50,283 nucleotides of DNA. It comes from Actinomycetes bacterium (GTDB lineage: Bacteria > Actinomycetota > Acidimicrobiia > Acidimicrobiales > Acidimicrobiaceae). The stretch lies in contig JAJYDM010000005.1 in assembly GCA_021777475.1 (NCBI GenBank), positions 1-50,283 of the forward strand, written 5' to 3'. Below, piece after piece: positions 28,324 through 37,383 of this stretch. The translations under genes were made by a program, and so were the position numbers. Position 1 is the first letter of the stretch. Every line of letters starts with the position of its first letter. Under the pieces are notes generated by a model. That model saw only the letters and a list, made by a program, of their open reading frames with translations. It did no database searches and had not been told where the DNA came from.

Positions 28324-29189
28324 GCCAGCGCCTTCTTCGGGAAGAATCCCTGCGGCCGAATTGCCAGAATCGCCAGAAAGACCAGATGGGGCGCGAGTGC
28401 ACCAAAGTTGGCACTCGCGACAAGTCCGATAGTGGCCGCCACCCCTAGCACTATGCCGCCCGCCAGGGTACCCCAAAGCGATCCAAGTCCACCGATGACC
28501 ACGGCCTCAAAGCCGTAGATCAGATAGGTTGGACCGGCAGACGGAGTGATCTGCGAATACATTGATAATGCGAGTCCTGCAAGCGCCACAGTACCGAACG
28601 CTACTCCTGCGGCGATTCCAAACACATGTTTGTAATCCGCTCCAATGAGTTGAGCCGCCTCACGGTCATCCGCAACCGCACGTATGATCCGTCCGGTCTT
28701 TGTCCGCGAAAGTCCGAGCTGAATTAGCACAATTGTCGCAATTGCTACAAAGAGAATCACCACTGAGAGGTAAGAGATCGATAATTGGCTAGTGATCCTG
28801 AAAGCACCCGATCCCAGTCGGCCAATTGAAAGTGAATGACTATTTGCGGAAAAACCTTCAAGTAAAAGATTTTCAATTATCACCGAGAGGCCAAAGGTGA
28901 CCAGCAATGTCGTCAGGGATCCAGATTTCAAACTTGGCTGGAAAAGCAGCCTTTGAACCAAATAGCCAATGACCACGAACACCGGCACAACGACTATAAA
29001 AATCCAAATTGCCGGAATGTGAAGAATTGGAATCAACACGACTGCCAAATAACCCCCAGCCACAGCAATATCCCCATGCGCAAGGTTTATAACTTCCATC
29101 ACACCAAAAAGCAGCGAGAGCCCCGCGGCAAACAAGACAAACAATCCACCTAAAAAAATGCCCTGGATTAGAGCGTTGATCCAGCTCAC
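28320..29189 (-). CDS. livH: Branched-chain-type ABC transporter permease LivH
   Basis: 289 residues with about eight helices. LSLLFGVMEVINLAHGDIAVAGGYLA at the start and the ATPase-coupling loop RTKTGRIIRAVADDREAAQLIGA are characteristic of LivH. It starts within the livF stop (29186-29189) and ends within the livM start, so the genes are translationally coupled. Confidence 0.9.
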   Translation of the reverse strand: MSWINALIQGIFLGGLFVLFAAGLSLLFGVMEVINLAHGDIAVAGGYLAVVLIPILHIPAIWIFIVVVPVFVVIGYLVQRLLFQPSLKSGSLTTLLVTFGLSVIIENLLLEGFSANSHSLSIGRLGSGAFRITSQLSISYLSVVILFVAIATIVLIQLGLSRTKTGRIIRAVADDREAAQLIGADYKHVFGIAAGVAFGTVALAGLALSMYSQITPSAGPTYLIYGFEAVVIGGLGSLWGTLAGGIVLGVAATIGLVASANFGALAPHLVFLAILAIRPQGFFPKKALA

Positions 29190-29935
29190 AAAGTCCCCAA
29201 TTCTAAATTCGGTTCTGCTATGCCAAAATATGCTGCTTCGATTTCCGCCGCACTGAAATCTCGCGGACCCCCAAAGAGTGTGGTCCTACCTTCCAGAAGA
29301 CAGTGAATGTGAGAAGCGATGGAGCGTGCCTGGGAAACGTCCTGCTCTACCAGAAGAATAGTCAGGCCCGACTCAAGGAGAGAGCTGAAGGAACTGTAAA
29401 TGCTCCGTACGACAATTGGAGCGAGGCCCAATGACAGCTCATCTATCAACAAGAGCTTGGGATTAGCTAGAAGCGCCCTTGAAATTGCAACCGCTTGTTG
29501 CTCACCACCCGACAACAGTGATGCTCGCTGAGTCCTACGCGAAGGCATCCATGGGAACATCTCGTAAATCCTTGACAATGTCCACGGCCCTTTCCTACCT
29601 CGATAGAAGCCGGTAAGGAGGTTTTCCTCAACACTCAAAGATGAGAAGAGGCGCCTGCCCTCAGGGACCAAGGCAATCCCTTTCTCCACTCTCAGATGAG
29701 CCGGCACCGAGGTGATGTCAATCCCTTCAAGAAGAATCCTTCCCCTTACTGGCTTGTGAAGGCCTGCCACGGTACGCATGAGGGTGGATTTCCCAGCACC
29801 ATTCGCGCCTATCACTGCAAAGATGCTCGACTCCTCGACCGTAAAACTCACCCCGTCAAGAGCGGTGAGCTGGCCATAATTTACAGTCAAATCTTCTACC
29901 TCAAGCAGAGGCCTGACTCTATCCCCGCTCATCAT
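29186..29935 (-). CDS. livF: ABC transporter ATP-binding protein LivF
   Basis: 249 residues. Walker A is GANGAGKST (near residue 43), the signature is LLSGGEQQAVAISRALL, Walker B is LLLIDELSLGLAP, and the His switch region carries VEQDV in place of the usual LVEQN. It energises uptake with LivG. The start overlaps the livG stop by 4 bases. Confidence 0.92.
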   Translation of the reverse strand: MMSGDRVRPLLEVEDLTVNYGQLTALDGVSFTVEESSIFAVIGANGAGKSTLMRTVAGLHKPVRGRILLEGIDITSVPAHLRVEKGIALVPEGRRLFSSLSVEENLLTGFYRGRKGPWTLSRIYEMFPWMPSRRTQRASLLSGGEQQAVAISRALLANPKLLLIDELSLGLAPIVVRSIYSSFSSLLESGLTILLVEQDVSQARSIASHIHCLLEGRTTLFGGPRDFSAAEIEAAYFGIAEPNLELGTL

Positions 29936-30741
29936 GGCGCCTGTCCACCTTCTAAATTATCGGATTTCCGATGAGATGTATAGTGCTCAAGATGGAGAGC
30001 GCCCTCTTCACCTGGCTCTGTACCGAGGAACAACTCCTTAACCTCAGACATTGCCAGGACCTGGGCTGGCTTACCATCACCAATAATCAATCCTCCGGCT
30101 ACGCAGATCAGCCGATCAACTGTCTCCACTAGAGCCCGGACCGCGTGTTCTATCCAAATCACGGCCATTCCGGACTTGCGTGCACTTAGAACAATTGTTA
30201 TCAACTCGTCCACTTCCGGATCGGTCAAACCTCCGGCCACCTCGTCCAACAATAAGATTCTGGGCTTTGTTGCAAGAGCCCTGGCAACCTCGAGCCGCTT
30301 CCTGTGTAACAATCCCAGCCGGCCAGCCAGTCGGTTAGCAACGTCATACAAACCCGTTTCATACAGGACAGAGGCAGCGAGATCGGCCGCCGCACGACCC
30401 TTCAAACCTGCACCTTGATGCGCGGCCACGAGTACGTTCTCAAAAACAGTCATTTGTTGAAAAGGTCGAGGTATCTGATGGGTCCTGCCGATTCCCATCC
30501 TGCACCTGTCAGCAGAATCACGCTTGTTGAGAAGTTCACCCGCTAAACGGATCTCCCCGGCGTCCTCGCGCAGTTCGCCACTTATAACGCCAAAGAGGCT
30601 CGTCTTTCCAGCACCATTCGGACCCACAATGCCGATGGCTTCTCCCTCAGCGACGCTGAAGGCAAGGCCTTCAGCGACGCTGACTTTGTTGAACCGCTTG
30701 ACAATTCCAACCAGTTCAAGTAACGGTGTGTTATCCATCAC
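29932..30741 (-). CDS. livG: ABC transporter ATP-binding protein LivG
   Basis: 269 residues. Walker A is GPNGAGKTS, followed by the LivG-specific IGRTHQIPRPFQQMTVFENV segment; the signature is less standard (LLHRKRLEVARALAT) as usual for LivG, and Walker B is LLLDEVAGGL. The C-terminal extension is typical. It overlaps both neighbours by 4 bases. Confidence 0.92.
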   Translation of the reverse strand: MMDNTPLLELVGIVKRFNKVSVAEGLAFSVAEGEAIGIVGPNGAGKTSLFGVISGELREDAGEIRLAGELLNKRDSADRCRMGIGRTHQIPRPFQQMTVFENVLVAAHQGAGLKGRAAADLAASVLYETGLYDVANRLAGRLGLLHRKRLEVARALATKPRILLLDEVAGGLTDPEVDELITIVLSARKSGMAVIWIEHAVRALVETVDRLICVAGGLIIGDGKPAQVLAMSEVKELFLGTEPGEEGALHLEHYTSHRKSDNLEGGQAP

Positions 30742-32072
30742 GCGTACGTAGGCTCCAACGTTCCATTTAGGGGAACATCCGGATTCAACGTGTTGTCAAC
30801 CACGTACTGAGTCCACGGATATTTGGTCCCCGGCTTCCACTGGACACCTACCGGCTCGATGATTGCTACGCCAGGAACCGGACCGCCGGCAAAGTTCAGA
30901 GGGCCACACATCGTCTGAATATTCATGGTTCGCAGCTGGCTGGCAAGCTCTTTTGCGTCATGTGGATCACTCGCATGAGCAAATGCCTGATAGGCAACCT
31001 CGAACAAAGTATATGTTGAGCCAAGCGCCTGAGTCCATTGGTTCCCAGAACTGGTCTGGTAGCCATCCCCGAGAGCCTTCGAAGTCAACCCATCCAGCGA
31101 TGACCTGTAGGGACTGTAGGGCGTCCACCAAGCATCGGTCGCAATGTTATTGACCAATGACCCGAGAGCGACCGTATCCGCAGGGAACAAAAGTACCTTA
31201 GCGACAGTAGCGAGCTTTGGCTTGTACCCCTGTTGGTTCGCCTGCTTCCAGAACGTATTAAAGTCTGGAGGTATTGGCGCGTTGGTGAAGAAGTCGGCAT
31301 TTCCGGCCTTGAACTGCGAGATCATCGATGTGTAATCGGTCTGGCCGTCCTGATATGCGCCACCGTCCACAAGACCGTAACCAGCTCCCTTGATGTACGG
31401 AGGCCAGCCCTGCCTGAACGCTGTACCATCCGCATCGTTCGGCCACATAGCGCCAACCACTTTGTTGGCATGGGTCTGACTTTGTATCCTGTTCCACATT
31501 GGAATAAAAGTCCCGGCAAACTCCTTTGTGCCAAAGAAGAACATCGTCGTATAGGTGAAAGTCGTACCGGGCTTTGCACCTCTGCCAAAGTACCAGGACT
31601 CCCACGGTACGACGGTCGCTACGCACGGAACACCCTGAGCCTCACAAACATCGGCTACCGGGTTTGCAGTCTCAGGTGCTGAGCTGGTAACGATCATGTC
31701 CACGTGATTCTGAAGAATCAGATTCTTTGCCACCTGCGAAGCCATGTTGGGATCAGATTGACTATCAGCTTCAATTATCTGGAAATGATAGGTCTTGCCA
31801 CCTTTTGTGATTCCCTTCTTGAACGGAGCCGATGCCCTGATGAGGCCAAGTATGTAGTTATCTGGGGTTGCGAAACCCGCCAAACTGCCAGTTTGCGGAC
31901 TTACATACCCAATCAGAATATCCTTGGTGTTTGCGCTTGTCCCGCTTCCCTTCAAGGCGGACGTCCCACATGCCGCCAAGATCCCACCGCCAGCAAGAAC
32001 CGCCGCCCCACCAACAATTCCCTTCAACAAGGTACGGCGCGACATTCCTTGTTCGATTTGTTCTTCTTCCAC
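30738..32072 (-). CDS. Liv-type substrate-binding lipoprotein, probable Tat substrate
   Basis: 444 residues. The N-terminus carries a twin-arginine motif SRRTLLKG, a hydrophobic core and a lipobox LAAC with C35 as lipidation site, so it is an exported membrane-anchored binding protein. The rest is the periplasmic-binding type 1 (LivJ/HbaE-like) fold: IGYVSPQTGSLAGFATP, VDMIVTSSAPETANP. It leads the operon and sets the substrate, which from the ALDH, vanA and O-demethylase neighbours is probably an aromatic acid or methoxy-aromatic; amino acids are the alternative. Confidence 0.85.
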   Translation of the reverse strand: MEEEQIEQGMSRRTLLKGIVGGAAVLAGGGILAACGTSALKGSGTSANTKDILIGYVSPQTGSLAGFATPDNYILGLIRASAPFKKGITKGGKTYHFQIIEADSQSDPNMASQVAKNLILQNHVDMIVTSSAPETANPVADVCEAQGVPCVATVVPWESWYFGRGAKPGTTFTYTTMFFFGTKEFAGTFIPMWNRIQSQTHANKVVGAMWPNDADGTAFRQGWPPYIKGAGYGLVDGGAYQDGQTDYTSMISQFKAGNADFFTNAPIPPDFNTFWKQANQQGYKPKLATVAKVLLFPADTVALGSLVNNIATDAWWTPYSPYRSSLDGLTSKALGDGYQTSSGNQWTQALGSTYTLFEVAYQAFAHASDPHDAKELASQLRTMNIQTMCGPLNFAGGPVPGVAIIEPVGVQWKPGTKYPWTQYVVDNTLNPDVPLNGTLEPTYA

Positions 32073-32280
32073 TTTATCCCCATCTCCTGTGGCTCTTGAT
32101 TGAGTACCCCCGACCTCAAGCCACGATCTTAAACTTCATTATTTCAGTTGCTATAAATCATTTCGATTCTCATGGCTCGCGGATATCAAGCACTCCGGAA
32201 CTTTCCATCGAATCCACTGCTCCACGTTACGCTTTACCCCAGTAAGACCCCCTAATCAACACTCCACGCTAAATTCATCC

Positions 32281-33241
32281 ACACGCCTGACATGAGTGAA
32301 AATGCCACTTCCAGGCTGCGCAAATCATCATTACCAAATATTCCCACCGCCCGTCGGCGACAACCTGTGGCCCTGAATATTTTCCAGAGTCGCCCTTGCA
32401 CATGTTCTGATAGGGGTCCACTTCGCAATGGGCCAGCACCCCTGGAACCACCTTCGAGATTGCCTGAACAAGGTCGCCTTCATTGGCACAGTCAACATGC
32501 ATCCCCGTCATTTGGCTCAATTTGGAACTTGACGCCTTCACCGACATTATCAAGAGCCCCGAAGTCGATAGTTGTTAAACCTGCAAACCTCTCTGTGGGT
32601 AAAGGCTTGCTGACTTTCGGGGTTCTATAACACTCTTCTCCCGCAGCGACCACTCCCTCAGGCCCGCTCCATCGAATCAGCAACTCCTCCGGCGCAATAT
32701 CGATCACATCCGCAAAGTCACGATGTCCATGTCCAGGCCGGGACATCAAGCGAACTTCCCCGATGCCAGTCTTGGACGCCTCCGCTACTTGCGCCATTGA
32801 CCCATAAGAACGCCCGCCGTATATCAGCTGAAACGCACTGCGGCTCCTCTCGGCCTTTTTGACCTTTGTGTAATTCAACGTGGGTGCGAGACCCCCCGCG
32901 AGAACAAGATCGCGTTCCCGCTGATCAGGTCCGAGAGAATCATTTTCGCACCAAGTTTCAGGCTCTCCGGCCCCCATTACCAGGGAATAGATCTCCTCAG
33001 AACCACCAACTCCTTCATTACCTGCCACAACGGCGATTCGACAGGTCGAACTGTCCTCACTGTCAGCAACTAGGTAATGCCGCCGAATCAATCCCGATAA
33101 AGGAGGAATGTCCGTGTGAGCGCTAAACATCCATTGCTCCGGCCTCTCGCCGTCAGGATCGACAAGCCGCAGAGTGACAGACTCTTCGACCTGTGCAACC
33201 AGGCTTTTCGCATTTTGATTGCAGGGAGTCAAGTTTTCCAC
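32281..33241 (-). pseudogene. vanB: Decayed vanillate O-demethylase reductase (vanB)
   Basis: Starting right after vanA (stop and start adjoin, GTG), a 249-codon frame follows VanB colinearly: AHTDIPPLSGLIRRHY, LVLAGGLAPTLNYTKV, FQLIYGGRSYGS and SGPEGVV. The signature residues are lost: the RxYS flavin motif reads RHYLV, the NAD motif GGIGxTP reads GGLAPTL, and CGPEG reads SGPEG. The frame stops at 32492, but another minus frame continues with DLVQAISKVVPGVLAHCEV and later MMICA, the ferredoxin domain, with the [2Fe-2S] cysteine spacing destroyed. So it is frameshifted in its last third and eroded throughout. It cannot be a working reductase. Confidence 0.85.
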
Positions 33242-34282
33242 TTAAGATACCCCGTTAAGACTTTCACGCATTTTCTTCAACACATTGCGTGCAACCAATC
33301 CGCCAGTATCAATCTTGATGCTCAGCTCTTGGACTTGACCACCCTCAGATGCAATAACCTTTTCGAGAACGTTCAAGGCGTCGACATCTTGTTTTACAAC
33401 AGCGTCCTGCATCTCTGTCAAAAATTCTGAGACCCAGTCATCGCTCAGTGAGAAATCGCGTGCGACTGCGTAAAAGTTCCAAGTTGAATTCTCCGTCTCG
33501 GGAGTGATCCCATAAAGGATCTTCATATGAATTGCGTCGGGATCGCTTCCGTCGGAATTGGGTAGAACGCCAGTCGGAGCAATACGCGAATGCAGGACAT
33601 AAAGACACGGCGGACGGTATTCAATGTCCTGCCAACGGTCTATCCTCCCGGAAATGCCTGAAGACTTGGAGTAGAAAGGCGGGCACTCGACACCCTGCAT
33701 GTGACGATTAACCCTGACAATCCCGGCTTCATCGTCGATAGTTGAGTCGATTGGTGTCTGGGCAACTTCAGGAGTGCCTATGGAGCCAGCGTGCAGATAA
33801 CTTTCGTGAGAGAGGTCCATCAGGTTATCCACAAGGAGACTGCTACGGCACTGAATTGAGACATGATTCCCAATCCAGCGCCAACCATCATCGTAAAGCC
33901 ATGGATGCTTCGGAACCGCGGAGGATGAAGCTGCGTCGGGATCACCAATCCAGACCCAGATCCAGGGCCCCTGTTCAATAACTGGGTAGCTCTTCACGCG
34001 AGCAGTGCTCGGAAATTTGGATTGCCCCGGGACCGACACACACATCCCAGTGCAGTCGTATGTGAAGCCGTGATATCCGCACTCGATCGTATCGCCCTTG
34101 ACAAGACCGAGCGAAAGCGGGTAGCGCCTGTGTACGCAACGGTCAGCGAGTGCTATCAACGACCCCGACCCGCCACGGAAAAAGACAATCGGATCACCAC
34201 AAATTGTTCGTGCCAAAGGACCTGAAGCGACCTCTGTTCCCCAGCCGGCCACATACCACGCATTTGTCACAAACGGATCCAT
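33242..34282 (-). CDS. vanA: Vanillate O-demethylase oxygenase subunit
   Basis: 346 residues from the ATG at 34282, which has AGGGGGG 6 bases upstream; an ATG two codons earlier is too close to it. The MDPFVTNAWYVAGWGTEV start is typical VanA. Rieske ligands are C49, H51, C68, H71; the mononuclear iron ligands are H159 and H164 with bridging D156 (NLMDLSHESYLHAGSIG). It uses O2 and electrons to release formaldehyde from vanillate-like methyl ethers. All motifs are intact although the reductase gene downstream is decayed, so it must use another electron donor or be on the way to loss. Confidence 0.88.
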   Translation of the reverse strand: MDPFVTNAWYVAGWGTEVASGPLARTICGDPIVFFRGGSGSLIALADRCVHRRYPLSLGLVKGDTIECGYHGFTYDCTGMCVSVPGQSKFPSTARVKSYPVIEQGPWIWVWIGDPDAASSSAVPKHPWLYDDGWRWIGNHVSIQCRSSLLVDNLMDLSHESYLHAGSIGTPEVAQTPIDSTIDDEAGIVRVNRHMQGVECPPFYSKSSGISGRIDRWQDIEYRPPCLYVLHSRIAPTGVLPNSDGSDPDAIHMKILYGITPETENSTWNFYAVARDFSLSDDWVSEFLTEMQDAVVKQDVDALNVLEKVIASEGGQVQELSIKIDTGGLVARNVLKKMRESLNGVS

Positions 34283-34348
34283 AATCATCCCCCCTCGGAT
34301 ACCTGATCCATGCCCCCTACATATGCGTCAGATTGTATCAGTTCATGC

Positions 34349-34376
34349 AGTGATACTTCGTATACGAATTATCACT
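34349..34376. promoter_or_regulatory. 28-bp near-perfect palindrome, operator between vanA and marR
   Basis: Outer arms AGTGATA and TATCACT flank the inner 12-bp palindrome TTCGTATACGAA; only one base pair breaks symmetry. It lies 67 bases upstream of vanA and 139 upstream of the MarR gene. TACAAT at 34332-34337 on the minus strand is a possible vanA -10, placing the palindrome over the -35. Probable binding site of the adjacent MarR regulator. Confidence 0.7.
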
Positions 34377-34514
34377 AAAAAACTAGCACCTGCCGCTCAA
34401 TTAATCAAGTCTCGACAACACCCCGCGCAATTGGATTTGTGGATGGGATAAGTTGTTCAATGAACCCAAATGAATTTGCAACGTTAGACTTTTGCACGTC
34501 CTTAGGAGACAGCA

Positions 34515-35027
34515 ATGCAAACATTTCAACTTTCAGCCTCACCTGGACACCTGATTAGACGTCTGCATCAGTTCAGCACATCGCTTTGGGCCAACATAGT
34601 CTCTAACCAAATAACGTCTCCTCAGTTCGGAATTCTGAACTTTCTGGCCGATCACGCCGGATGCGACCAGACAACGCTTGGATCTTCAGTCTTTCTTGAT
34701 CGGGCATCCACCACGGAAATCGTCGGGAGGATGACTAAGCGAGGTCTTATCTGCAGAGTCAAGGACCCCAAAGACATGCGCCGTTGGAAACTCACACTCA
34801 CCGACCTTGGCTACCGCACCTACGCCGAGCTGGCTCCACTCTCTCTTGTACATAACAACTGTCTCGTTGAAGCTCTAAGCAAGCCGAACCAACTACAGTT
34901 TCTTGGTTACCTCCAGGAGATCCTCAACGTAGACCCCGAACTCAGAGTTACCGAGCAGGTGCGCCAGGTTTCAAATTCGGACTCGCCTATTTCAGGTAGA
35001 GAAGTTCAGCAGGCTGCACTGGATTGA
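34515..35027 (+). CDS. MarR-family transcriptional regulator
   Basis: 170 residues; RBS AGGAG 6 bases before the ATG. The winged helix core runs about residues 35-110: QFGILNFLADHAGCDQTTL, RASTTEIVGRMTKRGLI with the recognition helix, then DPKDMRRWKLTLT (wing). No ligand-binding cysteines stand out. It is divergent from vanA across the palindrome at 34349-34376 and probably represses vanA and perhaps itself until an aromatic acid binds. The DsrE-like gene follows after 51 bases. Confidence 0.87.
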   Translation: MQTFQLSASPGHLIRRLHQFSTSLWANIVSNQITSPQFGILNFLADHAGCDQTTLGSSVFLDRASTTEIVGRMTKRGLICRVKDPKDMRRWKLTLTDLGYRTYAELAPLSLVHNNCLVEALSKPNQLQFLGYLQEILNVDPELRVTEQVRQVSNSDSPISGREVQQAALD

Positions 35028-35078
35028 ACTTTCAAGCCAAGCAACACTTTTCAGACGATTAGAAGGGAAAATAGAACG

Positions 35079-35411
35079 TTGACACAAGCAAAAGTGGCAT
35101 TTCTAATTATTTCAGACGACCCCGACAAGGTACTGCCTGGGCTCGTCATGGCGCGGAGACTCAAGGAGAACCGCGATGCGGACGTACGCGTCCTTTTCTT
35201 CGGGCTTGGCGTGAAGACCGCTGTGGGTGGACCGCTCGATGAGGCGGTTAAAGGACTGGCGGAAGCTGGAATTTCTCCTAAAGCCTGCTCCGCCCTGGTC
35301 GATCAATACGACCTCAGCAGTGATTATTCGGCGCGCCCAATCGAACTACTTGCAGCCGGCGCAGAAGTGGAGGCGTGGGCAGCGAACGGATATACGGTTC
35401 TCAGCTTCTAA
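35079..35411 (+). CDS. DsrE-family-like small protein
   Basis: 110 residues from a TTG start with GAAGGGAA upstream. The alternating KVAFLIISDDPDKVLPGLVMARRL pattern and RVLFFGLGV strand match the DsrE/DsrF fold, with a single cysteine (KACSALVDQYDL) at the family's usual sulfur-carrying position. The family handles persulfide relay or is of unknown role. It follows the MarR gene on the same strand, converging on the corrinoid operon. Confidence 0.6.
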   Translation: MTQAKVAFLIISDDPDKVLPGLVMARRLKENRDADVRVLFFGLGVKTAVGGPLDEAVKGLAEAGISPKACSALVDQYDLSSDYSARPIELLAAGAEVEAWAANGYTVLSF

Positions 35412-35468
35412 ACCATCCCCCATTCACGTGCTGGGCGTCTCGGCTTCATGAACCCATTGTAAGGTGTG

Positions 35469-35506
35469 ACGCCTGGTATTGATAAATTTCCATATCAACC
35501 TGGCGT
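35469..35506. terminator. Imperfect hairpin between convergent transcripts
   Basis: ACGCC...TTGATA pairs with TATCAA...GGCGT around an 8-base loop, with one mismatch and a small bulge. It lies between the DsrE-like gene and the end of the corrinoid operon. No T tract on either side, so its terminator role is weakly supported. Confidence 0.35.
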
Positions 35507-35586
35507 GCAAAATGGGACCTGAGGTGACTCGAGATTGTTGTTCATCGGGCCATTAAACCACCGAAGTGACTGACTCCAGGTACTCT

Positions 35587-37383
35587 TCAAAATCCGATGC
35601 GCTGAAAGAACGTCTTCTGGAACTCCGGCATGCTGGACAGTTCAAGAACGCGTGCCCTTTTTGCCAGGTTAATGGCTTCCTGACGTTCTGCGGATGAAAG
35701 AACGGCAAGACGGGCACCCACCCCGGCGGCATTTCCAACCTGACGGAACCTTTCCACAGGAAGGTCGGGCAAAAGGCCAATGGCAGATGCGCTTTCAAGA
35801 TCAACGTAGGCGCCGAAGGCCCCTGCAACGATGACACGGCCTATATCCTGCTCCGCAACCCCTCCAACATCTAGCAACATGTCGATACCCGCCCGAATCG
35901 CCGCCTTGGCCAGCTGAACCGCCCGAATATCGTCCTGGGTGAATACTAGGTCAGGCTCGGCCAATTTGACGGCGCGCCCAATGGGCAATTCAATTGTTGC
36001 CGGACCATCCGCCTTGATGCGTCCCCTCCGGTCGATGGCGCCTGAGCGGATCAGGGCAGCCACCGTGTCTATAACTCCTGAACCGCACAGTCCAACCGGT
36101 GCCGTGCCACCAATGGTTCTAAGAACGAAGCCCCCATGCCCATCCTCCCTTACACGCTCCACCGCTCCGTCCCCGGCACGCATGCCGCACGCAATGTGGC
36201 CGCCCTCAAGCGCCGGACCCGATGGAGTCGAGATCGATAGGATCTCGCTCCCTCCTCGCAAAAGAGAAATTTCTGTATTGGTTCCAATATCCAATATCAG
36301 TGAGACTCCTTCTCCATGGTGGTGACGGGTTGCAAGCAAAGCCGCAACGTGATCGCCTCCAACGTAGCCACCGATTCCTGGAAAAAGGTGCATGCTACAA
36401 CCTGGAGCCACACCCAAATCCAGCTGTCTTGCCGGCAAATCAAGCGCTCCGCTAACGGCCGCGACAAAGGGCGCAGATCCTAGTGCTCCAACAGGCAACC
36501 CCAAGAGCAAGTGGTGCATGGCAGTATTGCCGCAGATGACGATATCGGCAATACTGCCGATATCGGCCTTCACTGATCCGCAGAGCGCCTCTGCGAGCAT
36601 CGCCAATGTCTGACGGGCCGCCCTTACCAAATTCCGATGCCCTGTTTCCGAGCGGATGGCATAGGTCAACCTAGTTACGACATCGGCCCCGAACCCCGCC
36701 TGCAGATTCTCGATTCCACGACTCGCGAGAAGCCGCCCGGAAGACAGATCGACCAGATAACCTGCCACGTTGGTGGTTCCAAAATCTACGGCAAAACCAA
36801 GCGGCGACACTCCTGGTGCTGCAAAACCAACCAGGGTGGTGCCCCGAGACAATAACGCCGTTCCGATCCAGTTATTTCGTCGAAGTGCCAACGGCAGATG
36901 CGCCAAAACTTCGAGCCCAGTTGAACCCAGCTTCACGCCGGAAAGCTCGAGCGCCTCGGTCAATCGCTCAGCGTCGGCACGACGATCCTCAAGCGACGGC
37001 GGCTCCATTCTCACCTCCACCGCCTGTACCGACGGAGCAAGCTCGACCGGCACTTCGGCTCCTGCGACGTCTGTCCGCCCAGGTGTGGAGAGCGACCTTG
37101 CCGAAAGTCTAACCGTTATTGCCGACGTCGGGCGAATCTGACAGGCGCGCTGGTGGTCGGAATCCTCTCCGCCATCAAAGTTCCCCTCGAGCACATCAAC
37201 GTAACAGCTTCTGCAGGTCCCGCGACCTCCGCATGCCGCCACTAAACGAATCCCGGCTCGTCTGGCAGTTTCCAAAACCGTATCCCCAGGAATACCCTCA
37301 ATAGGTATCCCTGGGGGCTCAAATGTCACAACGTATCCTGCGTGACCGCGCTCGGAATGGGAACTAACGTGCGCCACTGCCAT
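35587..37383 (-). CDS. RACo-type reductive activator of corrinoid protein
   Basis: 598 residues from the ATG at 37383 (GGCGGAG upstream; an earlier ATG at 37413 is possible). N-terminal plant-type [2Fe-2S] ferredoxin with C51-x5-C57-x2-C60-x20-C81 (CGGRGTCRSC). The rest is the ASKHA/DUF4445 domain: AVDFGTTNVAGYLVD, ICGNTAMHHLLLGLPV, LILDIGTNTEISL, GLCGSGVIDTVAALI and VIVAGAFGAYVDLE. RACo proteins use ATP to reduce inactive Co(II) corrinoid to Co(I). Last gene of the operon; it serves the corrinoid protein encoded at its start. Confidence 0.92.
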   Translation of the reverse strand: MAVAHVSSHSERGHAGYVVTFEPPGIPIEGIPGDTVLETARRAGIRLVAACGGRGTCRSCYVDVLEGNFDGGEDSDHQRACQIRPTSAITVRLSARSLSTPGRTDVAGAEVPVELAPSVQAVEVRMEPPSLEDRRADAERLTEALELSGVKLGSTGLEVLAHLPLALRRNNWIGTALLSRGTTLVGFAAPGVSPLGFAVDFGTTNVAGYLVDLSSGRLLASRGIENLQAGFGADVVTRLTYAIRSETGHRNLVRAARQTLAMLAEALCGSVKADIGSIADIVICGNTAMHHLLLGLPVGALGSAPFVAAVSGALDLPARQLDLGVAPGCSMHLFPGIGGYVGGDHVAALLATRHHHGEGVSLILDIGTNTEISLLRGGSEILSISTPSGPALEGGHIACGMRAGDGAVERVREDGHGGFVLRTIGGTAPVGLCGSGVIDTVAALIRSGAIDRRGRIKADGPATIELPIGRAVKLAEPDLVFTQDDIRAVQLAKAAIRAGIDMLLDVGGVAEQDIGRVIVAGAFGAYVDLESASAIGLLPDLPVERFRQVGNAAGVGARLAVLSSAERQEAINLAKRARVLELSSMPEFQKTFFQRIGF

